Shown here piece by piece: positions 13,159-24,228 of a DNA stretch of 64,000 nt. The notes under the pieces are model-generated. The model worked only from the letters and a program-made list of their open reading frames with translations. It did not search any database and had not been told where the DNA came from. The position numbers and the translations under genes are program-made. This stretch comes from Bryoerythrophyllum caledonicum. Taxonomy: Eukaryota > Streptophyta > Bryopsida > Pottiales > Pottiaceae. The stretch spans positions 10,846,867 to 10,910,866 of the forward strand of contig OZ020523.1 in the NCBI GenBank assembly GCA_963971425.1. The letters are read 5' to 3'. The first letter of the stretch is position 1; the number at the start of each line of letters is the position of its first letter.

Positions 13159-13236
13159 ATGGCCACGCTAGTAAAAATGAATAAAGAAGAATGAGACAAT
13201 AGTCGACTATGATCGGGAAACAAACAGCGGAAGAGG
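13159..13236 (+). pseudogene. Broken N-terminus of the RING-like gene (two CGA-to-TGA stops)
   Basis: An ATG at 13159 aligns codon for codon with the start of the paralogue at 16823. Codons 12 and 18 are TGA here (13192-13194 and 13210-13212) and CGA in the paralogue (16856-16858 and 16874-16876). The rest of the frame remains open, so translation could only begin downstream at 13237. Confidence 0.75.
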
Positions 13237-15444
13237 TTGCATGTGCTTCGAAATCCTATTAAATTTGCTTTTAAAGGTTGGGAAGAAGTTCCGGAGCCAT
13301 GGAGTTTCGAGGATTGCGCAAACTTCATCGAGTGTTGCCATATCGACAAGGCTTTCCTGGAGGAGCAACACAATTATCACCGACGCTTTCACAAAGAAAA
13401 TTTATGGAAGTGCACCGACGAGGCGTTCAAAAATCGGTGCATTGAAGTATACCAGGTCTTGTACGACATCCCTTATATCAAACGCAATGAAGTAAATCTC
13501 TTCCTTGCGCGAGGTGTCGATGCGGAGGTAAAGTTGGGCAAGAGGGTGGATTGGTCCACCTTGAAAGCCATGGGAGATAGCATAAAAGTTCCTTCTCCGG
13601 CGAATGGATTGATTCCAATGGGGACACGGAGGTATCCAGAAGGCGGATTGGGCAAGTTGATGGCGAAGACTGAACCGGTCGACACCTACGAGACCGATCC
13701 CTCAAACACAGATACAGACTCTGACGGATCCCACGTTCCAATCACAAGGAGCCAAAAGACACAAGCGCGCACCAAACGAAGGAGGGCGGAACAGACGGTT
13801 TATGTAGTCGTTAACAATACCATTAATGAAGTTGTAGCTCAGGTACAATCCCCTACGGTTGTTGATCGAACGTTAGAAGCCTCTACTGGTGCTCTTTTTG
13901 TCAGCACTATCCAAACCTTGCTGAACCAATTAGAAGGGAAGACGACAGAACTATTGTCATTGCGCAATGAGGTTCGCAAGTTGAGAGTTGAAGTCAATGA
14001 TAAAAACATTGTTATTGACCAGCAACGACGTGATATGGAGGAGCTCCGACTTGCCCTACAAGCTAGAACAATGACTACAGAAGATCGGAATCCACGACGG
14101 GAGGAGGAAGGGCTTGTACACGTGTCAACCCAAGATGATTCATTGTCATTTGATGAGGCCCCTACCAACGCAGACAAAGCTATGGTCAACAAAGAAGAGG
14201 GTGCGGCGGGTGACGGCGGCAAAGAGCTCGCTAAAGTGCTTGAAGAGAATTCAAGACTACAAAGTCGCTTGGATGTATTGGTAGAACATTACTATCAATG
14301 GAAGTTGGCTTGTGTCTTCACGGTCGATCGGTCCCAACAATTGGTGGCGGAATTCCAAAAAATCGACAACAACTATACCGAAAACAACCAGGAGAGGATG
14401 TTTGGTTTGACATCGTGGGCCCTCGTAGATGATCTTTTCAAGATGGATGAAATGGCGATGGTGAAAACCGCTGGTGGGCAAACAACCATCGATTGGTCCC
14501 GTTACAAATGGGATTTCAAAAAGGAGGTTTCATCCACCCTCGATCATCGGGGCAACCCCATGTTATTGTGGCCACAACCTTCGAGCTTCGTATCGGACGG
14601 TACGACTTGCTCAATTTGTCTAAACCCATTTGGTCCAGAAGGTGGGATGCATCTAGGCACTTGTGAGCACTTGTACCATCCATTTTGCTTGATTAGCTTG
14701 ATGGTTGTACGCTGGCGGTGCTCATTGTACAAGGCCCCTTTTCACGAGCGATTGTACGAACTTTTTGGATTAGTTCCATACATACCCCCGCATTGGGAGT
14801 TCAATGTGATGAACGCTCCTGATCAATCACATATGTGGGGAAAGGATTTGGTGTGGAGCTGGAAACTGAAGATGCACTTGTTGGATAAGATGCACTTCTC
14901 AAACGAGTGGGGTTGGGAAAGGGACCCGGAGCAGATTGTCTGGGTGTGTAAGAATTTGATCCCGTTAAAGGACAAATACAGTCAAGGAAAACAAAATTTC
15001 TTCTACCAATGCTTTAATGGCCATTGGGACGAGAATGGAGAGCAATTTCGTTTCGGACCTCATCCACGGCAATGGTTGTGGGCCGTTGACGGAGTTCGCA
15101 TCACAGACGACAACAGGGATCGCATTTCTCACGACGTTGACCAATCGGACCCGCAAGAACTAAGACAATTATCGGAATCAGAGTGGAAAGAAATTTTCCG
15201 AAATGATGGAATGGACTTCTTGCTCGATGTGCACACCCGAGGGACACAGCAGGCGCTCGATCAGCTCATGCAATCCCAAATCCTAAGGGCCGTGTTGGAT
15301 GAAGATGGACCAGCGAGGAGAACACGATCGGCGTCTCGTAGACTTGTATTGGGCTCAGATGAAGACCTCCATATGCACATAGGGGCACACGACAACGAGG
15401 CAGGGGCGAGTGGCACTACTAATAGCCCGATGAATATTGACTAG
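13237..15444 (+). CDS. Lineage-specific protein with coiled coil and RING-like zinc finger
   Basis: The frame encodes 735 residues from the first usable ATG. In order: a conserved N-terminal domain (about 1-150: HVLRN, PWSFEDCANFIE, CHIDKAF, NYHRRFHKENL, KLGKRVDWSTLK) that is shared with the paralogue at 16823; a basic linker (TKRRRAEQ); a coiled coil (about 222-280, leucines spaced in heptads); a second helical part; and a RING-like finger (residues 458-498: CSIC, then CEH, HPFC and C495). The expected last cysteine is a tyrosine (CSLY), so the second zinc site is incomplete. The C-terminal region is rich in Trp (WGWERDPEQIVWVCKN) and ends in an acidic tail. RING fingers usually recruit E2 enzymes; with the missing ligand this could be a binding-only module. 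I do not recognise the family name. Whether it is host or transposon-borne is open. Confidence 0.65.
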   Translation: MHVLRNPIKFAFKGWEEVPEPWSFEDCANFIECCHIDKAFLEEQHNYHRRFHKENLWKCTDEAFKNRCIEVYQVLYDIPYIKRNEVNLFLARGVDAEVKLGKRVDWSTLKAMGDSIKVPSPANGLIPMGTRRYPEGGLGKLMAKTEPVDTYETDPSNTDTDSDGSHVPITRSQKTQARTKRRRAEQTVYVVVNNTINEVVAQVQSPTVVDRTLEASTGALFVSTIQTLLNQLEGKTTELLSLRNEVRKLRVEVNDKNIVIDQQRRDMEELRLALQARTMTTEDRNPRREEEGLVHVSTQDDSLSFDEAPTNADKAMVNKEEGAAGDGGKELAKVLEENSRLQSRLDVLVEHYYQWKLACVFTVDRSQQLVAEFQKIDNNYTENNQERMFGLTSWALVDDLFKMDEMAMVKTAGGQTTIDWSRYKWDFKKEVSSTLDHRGNPMLLWPQPSSFVSDGTTCSICLNPFGPEGGMHLGTCEHLYHPFCLISLMVVRWRCSLYKAPFHERLYELFGLVPYIPPHWEFNVMNAPDQSHMWGKDLVWSWKLKMHLLDKMHFSNEWGWERDPEQIVWVCKNLIPLKDKYSQGKQNFFYQCFNGHWDENGEQFRFGPHPRQWLWAVDGVRITDDNRDRISHDVDQSDPQELRQLSESEWKEIFRNDGMDFLLDVHTRGTQQALDQLMQSQILRAVLDEDGPARRTRSASRRLVLGSDEDLHMHIGAHDNEAGASGTTNSPMNID

Positions 15445-15689
15445 GTGTATTTTTTGTTTTTTGTGGTACCAAGAGACATTTTTCTTACAATGCTTCATCT
15501 TTTAGCGTTTAATGTATTTTCCCATTTTCGTACTACATTATGGATACTAAAAAATATGAATAGTAGTGTCTATATTCTACTTGATAATAGTGGTGTGATT
15601 ATGGATGTACTTAAGCCTCACAAGGATTTGTGCGTTTGTATAAACAAAAATGGTGTGGACTAAATTTTAAACCTCCAAACATTTTTAAT
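15445..15689 (+). other. 3' flank of the RING-like gene
   Basis: T-rich sequence following the stop; no gene seen. A short open frame here (15445-15663) has no recognisable content. Confidence 0.4.
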
Positions 15690-16330
15690 ACCTGAAGGAC
15701 CAAGGCATTTTTGCACCAAAAACACTTCAAAATTGCCCGGCTATAGTATAATGCCTAAGAAGGGAGACAAAACCTTTTTATTTCTACATCTAACCGTAGA
15801 ATCTCAATAAATATTCTTTGTTAATGTCCCCACAAAATTTCATAAATTTTAACCGCACGGATTGAAAGGCTTGCATAGCTCCCATGCTATTGACTACTTG
15901 GTATCAAATTTTTGCACTACATAAGGCCTAAATCCATTACTAATGGTAGTTTAGGATGATGTTAGTTCCTTATACACCAATTGTTAGAGGTAGAAAAAGG
16001 GTGTAGCTTATTCAAATCAACCATGCTAGTAGTGGAAGCTAAAAAATGGGCAATTGACGTTTTAGTTTTTAGATAATTGATATGTTTTAGATTGATGATC
16101 CAAACGGTCAATATGAAGGTCTACACCACATATTGTTGTGGAAAAAATAAAAAGTATAAAAAGTTAAAATCTCTAAGTTTTATGTGGTAAGACGTTTTTG
16201 TTTTTGGTACCTTGCCCATTTTATTTTTGGCAATATGTGAAAATCTTTGACTTGAGTTGAAGCATTATTTTCCACTAAAGACAAGGAATTTCTTTTTTAA
16301 ATTTGAAAGGAAATAATTTTCTACACTCTT
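15690..16330 (+). repeat. Dispersed 3' non-coding repeat, copy 1
   Basis: Alignable by eye with 62735-63360 downstream of the kinase-like gene. Shared landmarks in the same order are AACACTTCAAA, TTTGACCGCAC/TTTAACCGCAC plus GATTGAAAG, ACTACA.AAGG, GTAGTTCCTTA, GAGGTAGA, TACACCACATATT, TTTTGGTACCT and GACTTG.GTTG. It has no coding frame. Its position shortly after unrelated genes suggests the 3' end of a mobile unit or a common 3' flank. Confidence 0.65.
15871..15903 (+). repeat. Isolated satellite fragment
   Basis: About 33 bp (GCTTGCATAGCTCCCATGCT followed by ATTGACTACTTGG) match the core of the 163-bp satellite monomer that fills 17.6-39.3 kb. They lie inside the 3' repeat, where the other copy (near 62905) has unrelated sequence. 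Confidence 0.75.
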
Positions 16331-16344
16331 ATGTTTGCTCCAAA

Positions 16345-16690
16345 ACTAATAGGGAGCTAATAAAGGTGTTCCTTATTGGAGAGCATGCCGTCAAAGTACA
16401 AAAGTTGTACTTTCCATTTCGCCTTCCTCCCTAGAACTAGGGAAAGACATAATGTGCATGTTATTTAAAGTGCATTAGGATCTTGCCGGAACCAAAAATA
16501 ATGCACCCCATATTTAATTGTGCACCCGCCTCATGGAGATGAGGAGTGCCTCGGCCAAGCAAGAATGGCCTCAAACGCCTCCTTCATGAGTTTTGTGGGC
16601 ACAAACCCCCCTCCAATTTACAAGCAAACGTCTCCGCCCCTGCCCGGGTAGGGGCGGAGACGTCTCCGCCCCTACCGGATTACTATTTTA
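16345..16690 (+). repeat. 5' flank repeat, copy 1 (matches 39300-39560)
   Basis: Begins AATAGGGAGCTAATAAAGG and contains GGAGAGCATGC, GGAACCAAAAATAA, CATGGAGA.GAGGAGTGCCTC and CCTCCTT in the same order and spacing as the sequence at the right edge of the satellite array. It ends in the GC-rich palindromes. One copy precedes the RING paralogue, the other the hAT gene. Confidence 0.7.
16628..16678. repeat. GC-rich ACGT-centred palindromes
   Basis: Arm ACGTCTCCGCCCCT (16628-16641), centre GCCCGGGT, perfect reverse complement at 16650-16663, then a second ACGTCTCCGCCCCT starting at 16660. This is the same class as 39533-39645 and 43720-43787. Confidence 0.85.
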
Positions 16691-16822
16691 ATGGAGGCAC
16701 TCCCCATTTGTCCCCGCCTTGCATACTCCTATCCACCATTTCTTCATTGAGTTGGATGTTGGCGTCGTGCGAGGTCTCATTCATCCATCCACGCCAGAAT
16801 TTTGTGAGAACACGTGCAGACC

Positions 16823-17479
16823 ATGTCTTCACCTGGACAATTGGCCAAGGTGGAGCGAGACAAGACCCGTGCACGAGCGGGGAACGCCCATCGGAAGCGG
16901 TTGCACGTTCTTCGTAATGCCGAGAAGTTGGCTTCTCGAGGTTGGGAGGACGTAGTGGAGCCATGGAGTTTTGCTGATTGCGCGAACTACATCGAGTGGT
17001 GCCACATCGACAAGGCTTTCCCGGAGGCGCGACACAACTATCACCGGCGCTTCCACAAGGCAAACTTGAAACATTGTGTCGACGAGGCGTTTAAAAACCG
17101 ATGCATCAAAGTTTACCAAGTGTTGTATGACGTCCCATTCGTCAAACGCAACGAAGAAAATCTCTTCATTGCACGGGGTGCTTATGCGGAGGTGAAGTTG
17201 GGCAAGAGAGTGGATTGGTCCACTTTGAAGTCGCTACCGGGGAAGGTAAAAATTCCTCGCCCAGAATATGGAATAACTTCAATGGGATGGCGCAAGTATC
17301 CGGAAGGTGGATTGGGCAAGTTCATGACTGTGATGGACGACACACCTAGCCACGATACCCACACGTCGACTTCAAATGCTGACTTCGACGGGAACCGCGT
17401 CCAAGTCGCAAGCAAAAAGGCACAAACACGTGAGAGGCTCAGGAGGACCGAACGAGCCCTTCACCAACGTTACTACTGA
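16823..17479 (+). pseudogene. Truncated paralogue of the RING-like gene
   Basis: A 218-residue frame starting MSSPGQLAKVERDK. It is closely similar to the N-terminal part of the 13237-15444 protein from HVLRNAEKLASRGWED through the VDWSTLK block and PEGGLGKFM, then stops after LRRTERALHQRYY, where the longer paralogue continues into its coiled coil. No coiled coil or RING part follows; about 100 bp after the stop the 163-bp satellite begins. It probably lost its 3' part when the array formed or expanded. Its upstream region has GC-rich palindromes like those of the longer copy. Codons 12 and 18 are intact CGA here. Confidence 0.65.
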
Positions 17480-17585
17480 CTAGGAGTATTTAAAGGTTTA
17501 GGACCTACCAAACAAATTTGAGACCAATACTCTTGCTCTCAACATAAATAGATTATCAATATCATTTTTTTTTGTAATGGTACAC

Positions 17586-20500
17586 TATACTTACAGAACC
17601 TGGAAATTACAATCAACTCCAGGCTTATACTACCCGTTATGGATGGGGACTTCCATAGCTCCCATGCTATTCACTACTTGATTTATTTTTCTCTTTAGCG
17701 GTATGTGGTACATTCCTAATCTTTTGTGACGCAATTGTGTATAAATTATATATTTAGAGAACTTGCACATTACATTCTACTAGAGGCTTACACTACCCAT
17801 TATTGATGGGGACTTGCATACCTCCCATGCTATTCACTACTTGATTTATTTTTTTCTTTGATGGTATGTGGTACATTCCTAATCTTTTGTGGGGCAAATG
17901 TGTTTAAATTATTTATATCGAGAACTTGCACATTACATTCTACTAGAGGCTTATACTACCCGTTATGGATGGGGACTTGCATAGCTCCCATGCCATTCAC
18001 TACTTGATTTATTTTTTTCTTTAGTCGTATGTGGTACATTCCTAATCTTTTGTGGGGCAATTGTGTTTAAATTATTGATTTCGAGAACTTGCACATTATA
18101 TTCTACTGGAAGCTTATACTACCCGATATGGATGGGGACTTGCATAGCTCTCATGCTATTCACTACTTGATTTATTTTTTTCATTAATGGTATGTGATAG
18201 ATTTCTAATCTTTTCTGGGCTAATCGTGTTTAATGTATTTATTTCGAGAACTTGCACATTACATTCTACTAGAGGCTTATACTACCCGTTATGGATGGGG
18301 ACTTGCATAGCTCCCATGCTATTCACTACTTGATTTATTTCTTTCTTTAATGGTATGTGGTACATTCCTAATCTTTTGTGGCGCAAATGTGTTGAAATTA
18401 TTAATTTAGAGAACTCGCACATTACATTCTACAAGAGGCTTATACTACCCGTTATGGATGGGGACTTGCATAGCTCCCATGCAATTCACTACCTAATTTA
18501 TTTTTCTCTTTAGTGGTATGTGGTTCCTTCCTAATATTTTGTGGAACAATTGTGTTTAAGTTATTTATTCAAAGAACTTGCACATTACATTCTACAAAAG
18601 GCATATACTACCCGTTATGAATGGGGACCTGCATAGCTCCCATGCTATTCACTACTTGATTTATTTTCCTCTTTAGTGGTATGAGGTACATTCCTAATCT
18701 TTTGTGGGGCAATTGTGTTTAAATTATTTATTTAGAGAACTTGCACATTAAACTCTACTAGAGGCTTATACTACCCGTTATGGATGGGGACTTGCATAAC
18801 TCCCATGCTTTTCACTACTTGATTTACTTCTCTCTTTAGTCGAATGTGGTACATTCCTAATCTTTCGTGGGGCAATTGTGTTTGAGTTTTTTATTTCGAG
18901 AACTTCTACATTACATTCTACTAGAGGCTTATACTATCCGTTATGGATGGCAACTTGCATAACTTCCATGCTATTCACTACTTGATTTATTTTTTTCATT
19001 AATGGTATATGGTACATTCCTAATCTATTGTAGGGCAATTGTGTTTAAATTTTCTATTTAGAGAACTTGCACATGTCATTCTACTAGAGGGTTATACTAT
19101 CCGTTATGGATGGGGACTTGCATAGCCTCCATGCTATTCACTACTTGATTTATTTTCTTTCTTGAGTGGTATGTGGTGCATTCCTAATCATTTGAAGGGC
19201 AACTCTGTTTAAACTATTTATTTCGAGAACTTGCACATTACATTCTACTAGAGGCTTATACAACCCGTTATGGATGGGAACTTGCATAGCTCCCATGCTA
19301 TTCACTACTTGATTTATTCTTTTCTTTAATGGTATGTGGTAAATTTCTACTGTTTTGCGGGGCAATTTGATTTAAATCATTTACTTCGAGCACTTGCACA
19401 TTACATTCTACTAGAGGCTTATACTACCCGTTATGGATGGGGACTTGCATAGCCCCCATGCTATTCACTACTTGATTTATTTTCTTTCTTGAGTGGAATG
19501 TGGGACATTCCTAATCTTTTGTGGGGCAATTGTGTTTAAATTATTAACTTCAAGAACTTGCACATTACATTCTACTAGAGGGGTATACTACATGTTATGG
19601 ATGGGGACTTGCATAGCTCCCAAGCTATTTATTACATGATTTTTTTATTTCTCTAATGATATGTGATACATTCCTAATCTTTTGTAAGGCAATCGTGTTT
19701 AAATTTTTTATTTCGAGAACTTGCATATTACATTCTACTAGAGGCATATACTCCCCCTTATGGATGGGGACTTGCATAGCTCCCATGCTATTTACTACTT
19801 GATTTATTCTTTTTCATTAATGGTATGTGGTTTATTCCTAATCGTTTGCGGGTCAACTGTGTTTAATTGTTTATTTAGAGAACTTGCACATTACATTCTA
19901 CTAGTGGCTTATACTACCCGTTATGGATGGGGACTTGCATAGCTCTTATGCTAATCACTACTTGATTTATTTTCCTCTTTAGTGGTATGAGGTACATTCC
20001 TAATCTTTTGTGGGTCAATTGTGTTTAAACTAGATATTTCGAGAACGTGCACATTACATTCTACTCGAGGCTTATACTCCCCGTTATGGATGGGGACTTG
20101 CATAGCTCCCATGCTATTCACAACTTGATTTATTATTTCTCATTCGTTGAATGTGGTACATTCCTAATCTTTTGTGGGGCAATTGTGTTTAAATTGTTTA
20201 TTTAGAGAACTGGCACATAACATTCTACTAGATGCTTATACTACCCGTTATGGATGGGGACTTGTTTAGCTCCCATGCTATTCACTACTTGTTATGTTTT
20301 TTCATTAATGGTATGTGGAACATTCCTAATCTTTTGAGGGGCAATTGTGTTTAAATTATATATTTCGAGAACTTGCACATTACATTCTTCTAGAGGGTTA
20401 TACTACCGGTTCTGGATGGGGACTTGCATAGCTCCCATGCAATTCACTACTTGATATGTTTTTCCTCAGTAATGCTTTGTGGTTTATTCCTAATCTTTTG

Positions 20501-23500
20501 TGGGTCAACTGTGTTTAAATGATTTATTTAGAGAACTCGCACATTACATTCTACTAGTGGCTTATACTACCTGTTATGGATGGGGACTTGCATAGCTGCC
20601 CTGCTATTGACTACTTGATTTATTTTTCTCTTTTATGGTATGTGATACATTCCTATTCTCTTGTGGTACAATTGTGTTTAAATTATGTATTTCGAGAACT
20701 TCCACATTACATTCTACTAGAGGCTTATACTACCCGTTATTGATGGCAACTTTCATAGCTTCCATGTTGTTCACTACTTGATTATTTTTTTCTCTAATGG
20801 TATGTGGTACATTCCTAATCTTTTGTGGGGCAGTTGTGTATAATTTATTTATTTGGAGAACTTGCACATTACAATCTACTAAAGGCTTTTGCTACCCGTT
20901 ATGGATGGGGACTTTCATAGCTTCCATGCAATTCACTACTTGATTAGTTTTTTCCCTAATGGTATGTGGTACTTTCCTAATCTTTTGTGGAGCAATTGTG
21001 TTTAAATTATGTACTTTGAGAACTTGCACATCACATTCTATTAGAGGCTTATACTACCCGTTATGGATGGGGACTTGTATAGCTCCCATGCTATTCACTT
21101 CTTATTTTATTTTTTTCATTAATAGTATGTGATTCATTCCTAATCTTTTGAGGGGCAATTGTGTTTAAACTATTTATTTTGAGAACTTGCACATTACATT
21201 CTACTAGAGGGTTATACTAACGGTTCTTGTTGGGGACTTGCATAGCTCCCATGCTATTCCCTACTTGATATGTTTTTCTTCAGTAATGGTTTGTGGTTTA
21301 TTCCTAATCTTTTGTGGGTCAATTGTGTTTAAATGATTTATTTAGAGAACTTGCACATTACATTCTACTAATGGCTTATACTACCCGTTATGGATGGGGA
21401 CTTACATAGCTCCCATGCTATTTACTACTTGATTTTTCTATTTCTCTAATGGTATGTGGTACATTCCTTATCTTTTGTAAGGCAATTGTGTTTAAATTTT
21501 TTGTTTCGAGAACTTGCATATTTCATTCTTCTAGAGGCATATACTACCGGTTTTGGATGGGGACTTGCATAGCTCCCATGCTATTCACTACTTGATATAT
21601 ATTTTATCATAACTGGTTTGTGGTTTATTACTTATCTTTTGTGGGTCAATTGTGTTTAAATTATTTATTAAGAGAACTTGCACATTACATTCTACTAGAG
21701 GCTTATACTACCCGTTAAGGATGGGGACTTGCATAGCTCCCATGCTATTCACTAGTTGATTAATTATTTCTTTAATGGTATGTGGTACATTCCTAGTGTT
21801 TTGTGGGGCAATTGTGTTGAAATATATATTTCAAGATCTTGCACATTACATTCTACTACAGGGATATACTACCGGTTCTGGATAGGGACTTGCATAGGTC
21901 CCATGCTATTCACAACTTGATTTATGTTTTCTCTTCAGTGGATTGTGATACATTCCTAATCTTTTGTGGGGCAATTGTGTTAAAGTTATATATTTCGAGA
22001 ACTTGCACATTACATTCTGCAAGAGGGTTATACTACACGTTCTGGATGGGGAGGTACATAGGTCCCATGCTATTCACGACTTGATTTATTCCTTCTCTTT
22101 AGTGGTATGTGGTACATTCCTAATCTTTTGTGGGGCAATTATGTTTAAATTATTAATTTCGAGAACTTGCACATTACATTCTACAAGAGGCTTATACTAC
22201 CCGTTATGGATGGGGACTTGCATAGTTCCCATGCAATTTACTACTTGATTTTTTAATTTTTCTAATGGTATGTGGTACATTCCGGAATCATTCGTGGGGC
22301 AATTGTGTTTAAATTTTTTATTTCGAGAACTTGCATATTTCATTCTACTATAGCCATATACGACCGGTTTTGGATGGGGACTTGCATAGCTTCCATGCTA
22401 TTCACTACTTGATTTATTTTTTGTCATTAGTGGTCTGTGGTACTGTCCTTATCTTTTGTGGGGCAATTGTGTTTAAATTACTAATTAAGAGAACTTGCAC
22501 ATTACATTCTACTAGAGGCTTATACTATCCGTTATGGATGGGGACTTGCATAGCTCCCATGCTATTCACTACTTGATTGATTTTTTCTTTAATGGTATGT
22601 GATAGATTTCTAATCTTTTCTGGGCTAATCGTGTTTAATGTATTTATTTCGAGAACTTGCACATTACATTCTACAAAAGGCTTATACTACCCGTTATGGA
22701 TGGGGACTTGCATAGCTCCCATGCTATTTACTACTTGATTTATTTTTTTCTTTAATGGTATATGGTACATTCCTTATCTTTTGAGGGGCAATTGTGTTTA
22801 AATTTTTTATTTAGAGAACTTGCACATTACATTCTACTAGAGGGTTATAATACCCGTTATGGATGGGGACTTGCATAGCTCCCATGCTATTCACTACTTG
22901 ATTTATTTTTCTCTTTCATGGTATGTGATACATTCCTATTCTCTTGTGGTGCAATTGTGCTTAAAGTTTTTTTCTCGAGAACTTGTACATTACATTCTAC
23001 TAGAGGCTTATACTACCCGTTATGGATGGGGACTTTCATAGCTTCCATGCTATTCACTACTCGATTAGTTTTTTCACTAATGGTATGTGGTACATTCCTA
23101 ATCTTTTGTGGGGCAGTTGTGTTTAAATTATGCATTTTGAGAACTTGCACATAACATTCTACTAGAGGCTTATACTACCCGTTATGGATGGGGACTTGCA
23201 TAGCTCCCATGCTATTCACTACTTGATTTATTTTTTCTCTTCAGTGGTTCGTGGTACATTCCTAATCTTTTGTGGGGCAATTGTGTTGAAATTATTTATT
23301 TCGAGAACTTGCACATTACATTCTATTAGAGGCTTATACTACCCGTTATGGATGGGGACTTGCATAGCTCCCATGCTATTTACTACTTGATTTATTTTTT
23401 ATCATTAGTGGTATGTGATTCATTCCTAATCGTTTAAGGGGCAATTGTATTTAAATTATTTATATCGAGAACTTGCACATTACATTCTACTAGAGGCTTA

Positions 23501-23829
23501 TACTACCAGTAATAAATGGGGACTTGCATAGCTCCCATGCTATTTAGTAGTTCATGAATTTTTTCTTTAATGGTAAATGGTACATTCCTAATCTTTTGTG
23601 GGGCAATTGTGTTTAAATTAGATATTTTGAGAACTTGCACATTACATTCTACTAGAGGCTTATACTACTAATAATAAATGGGGACCTGCATAGCTCCCAT
23701 GCTGTTCAGTAGTTGATTAATTATTTCTTTAATGGTAAATGGTACATTCCTAATCTTTTGTGGGGCAATTGTGTTTAAATTATATATTTCGAGAATTTGC
23801 ACATTACTTTCTACTAGAGGCTTATACTA
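17586..23829 (+). repeat. 163-bp tandem satellite, block 1
   Basis: The monomer period is 163 bp (GGCTTATACTACCCG landmarks at 17623, 17786, 17949 and 18112). The consensus contains TTATGGATGGGGACTTGCAT, AGCTCCCATGCTATTCACTA, GGTATGTGGTACATTCCTAA, TGTGGGGCAATTGTGTTTAA and GAACTTGCACATTACATTCT. Roughly 38 head-to-tail copies. The first monomer is degenerate (from about 17586). Open frames in this block on either strand are by-products of the repeat. A subvariant with GATAGATTTC and GGGCTAATCG recurs at 18191 and 22596, 27 monomers apart, pointing to segmental amplification. Confidence 0.97.
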
Positions 23830-24228
23830 AGGTAGTGGTTGATATTCCCGTCCGAATTTTAGGTTTGCATATTTAGACTTGTGAAAGGAAAAATTTATGA
23901 TTTTTGGATGCTTCGCGAAGCTATTGCAAAGGCATCCCCAAAAAAAACATTTTTTGAGCATTTCTACAATTTTCTATGAATTTTTAAGAACGAAGGCTTA
24001 GAGTGGCCAATAACCGCTCATAGATGGTGTTCATGAGAGGTTGGATTCTGAAAATAGAGCACTTGTGCACCAATTCGAACCAATCAGAAGTTCTCAATTT
24101 TCCCAAGCTTGGGCGGAATTAGAACAAGCTTGGACACTTTCTGAAGCCAGGCTGGTTGGTTTCTGACACACGGCCCCGGAATGTAGGGTGCGACATTTGG
24201 AACTGCACGGAAATATCAACCGCTACCA
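23830..24228. mobile_element. 399-bp non-autonomous inverted-repeat element in the satellite
   Basis: The terminal inverted repeats are GGTAGTGGTTGATATTCCCG on the left and the reverse complement GGTAGCGGTTGATATTTCCG on the right. It is flanked by TA on both sides (23828-23829, 24229-24230), and the flanks join to the expected satellite sequence (ATACTACCCG with one change). No coding capacity. TA duplication suggests a Tc1/mariner-like origin, but the terminus is not a standard Stowaway end. Confidence 0.75.

Noticed and set aside
13473-13741. Minus-strand frames opposite the RING-like gene
   Set aside because: The plus-strand frame is conserved with the paralogue at 16823 at the protein level; the minus-strand frames are incidental.
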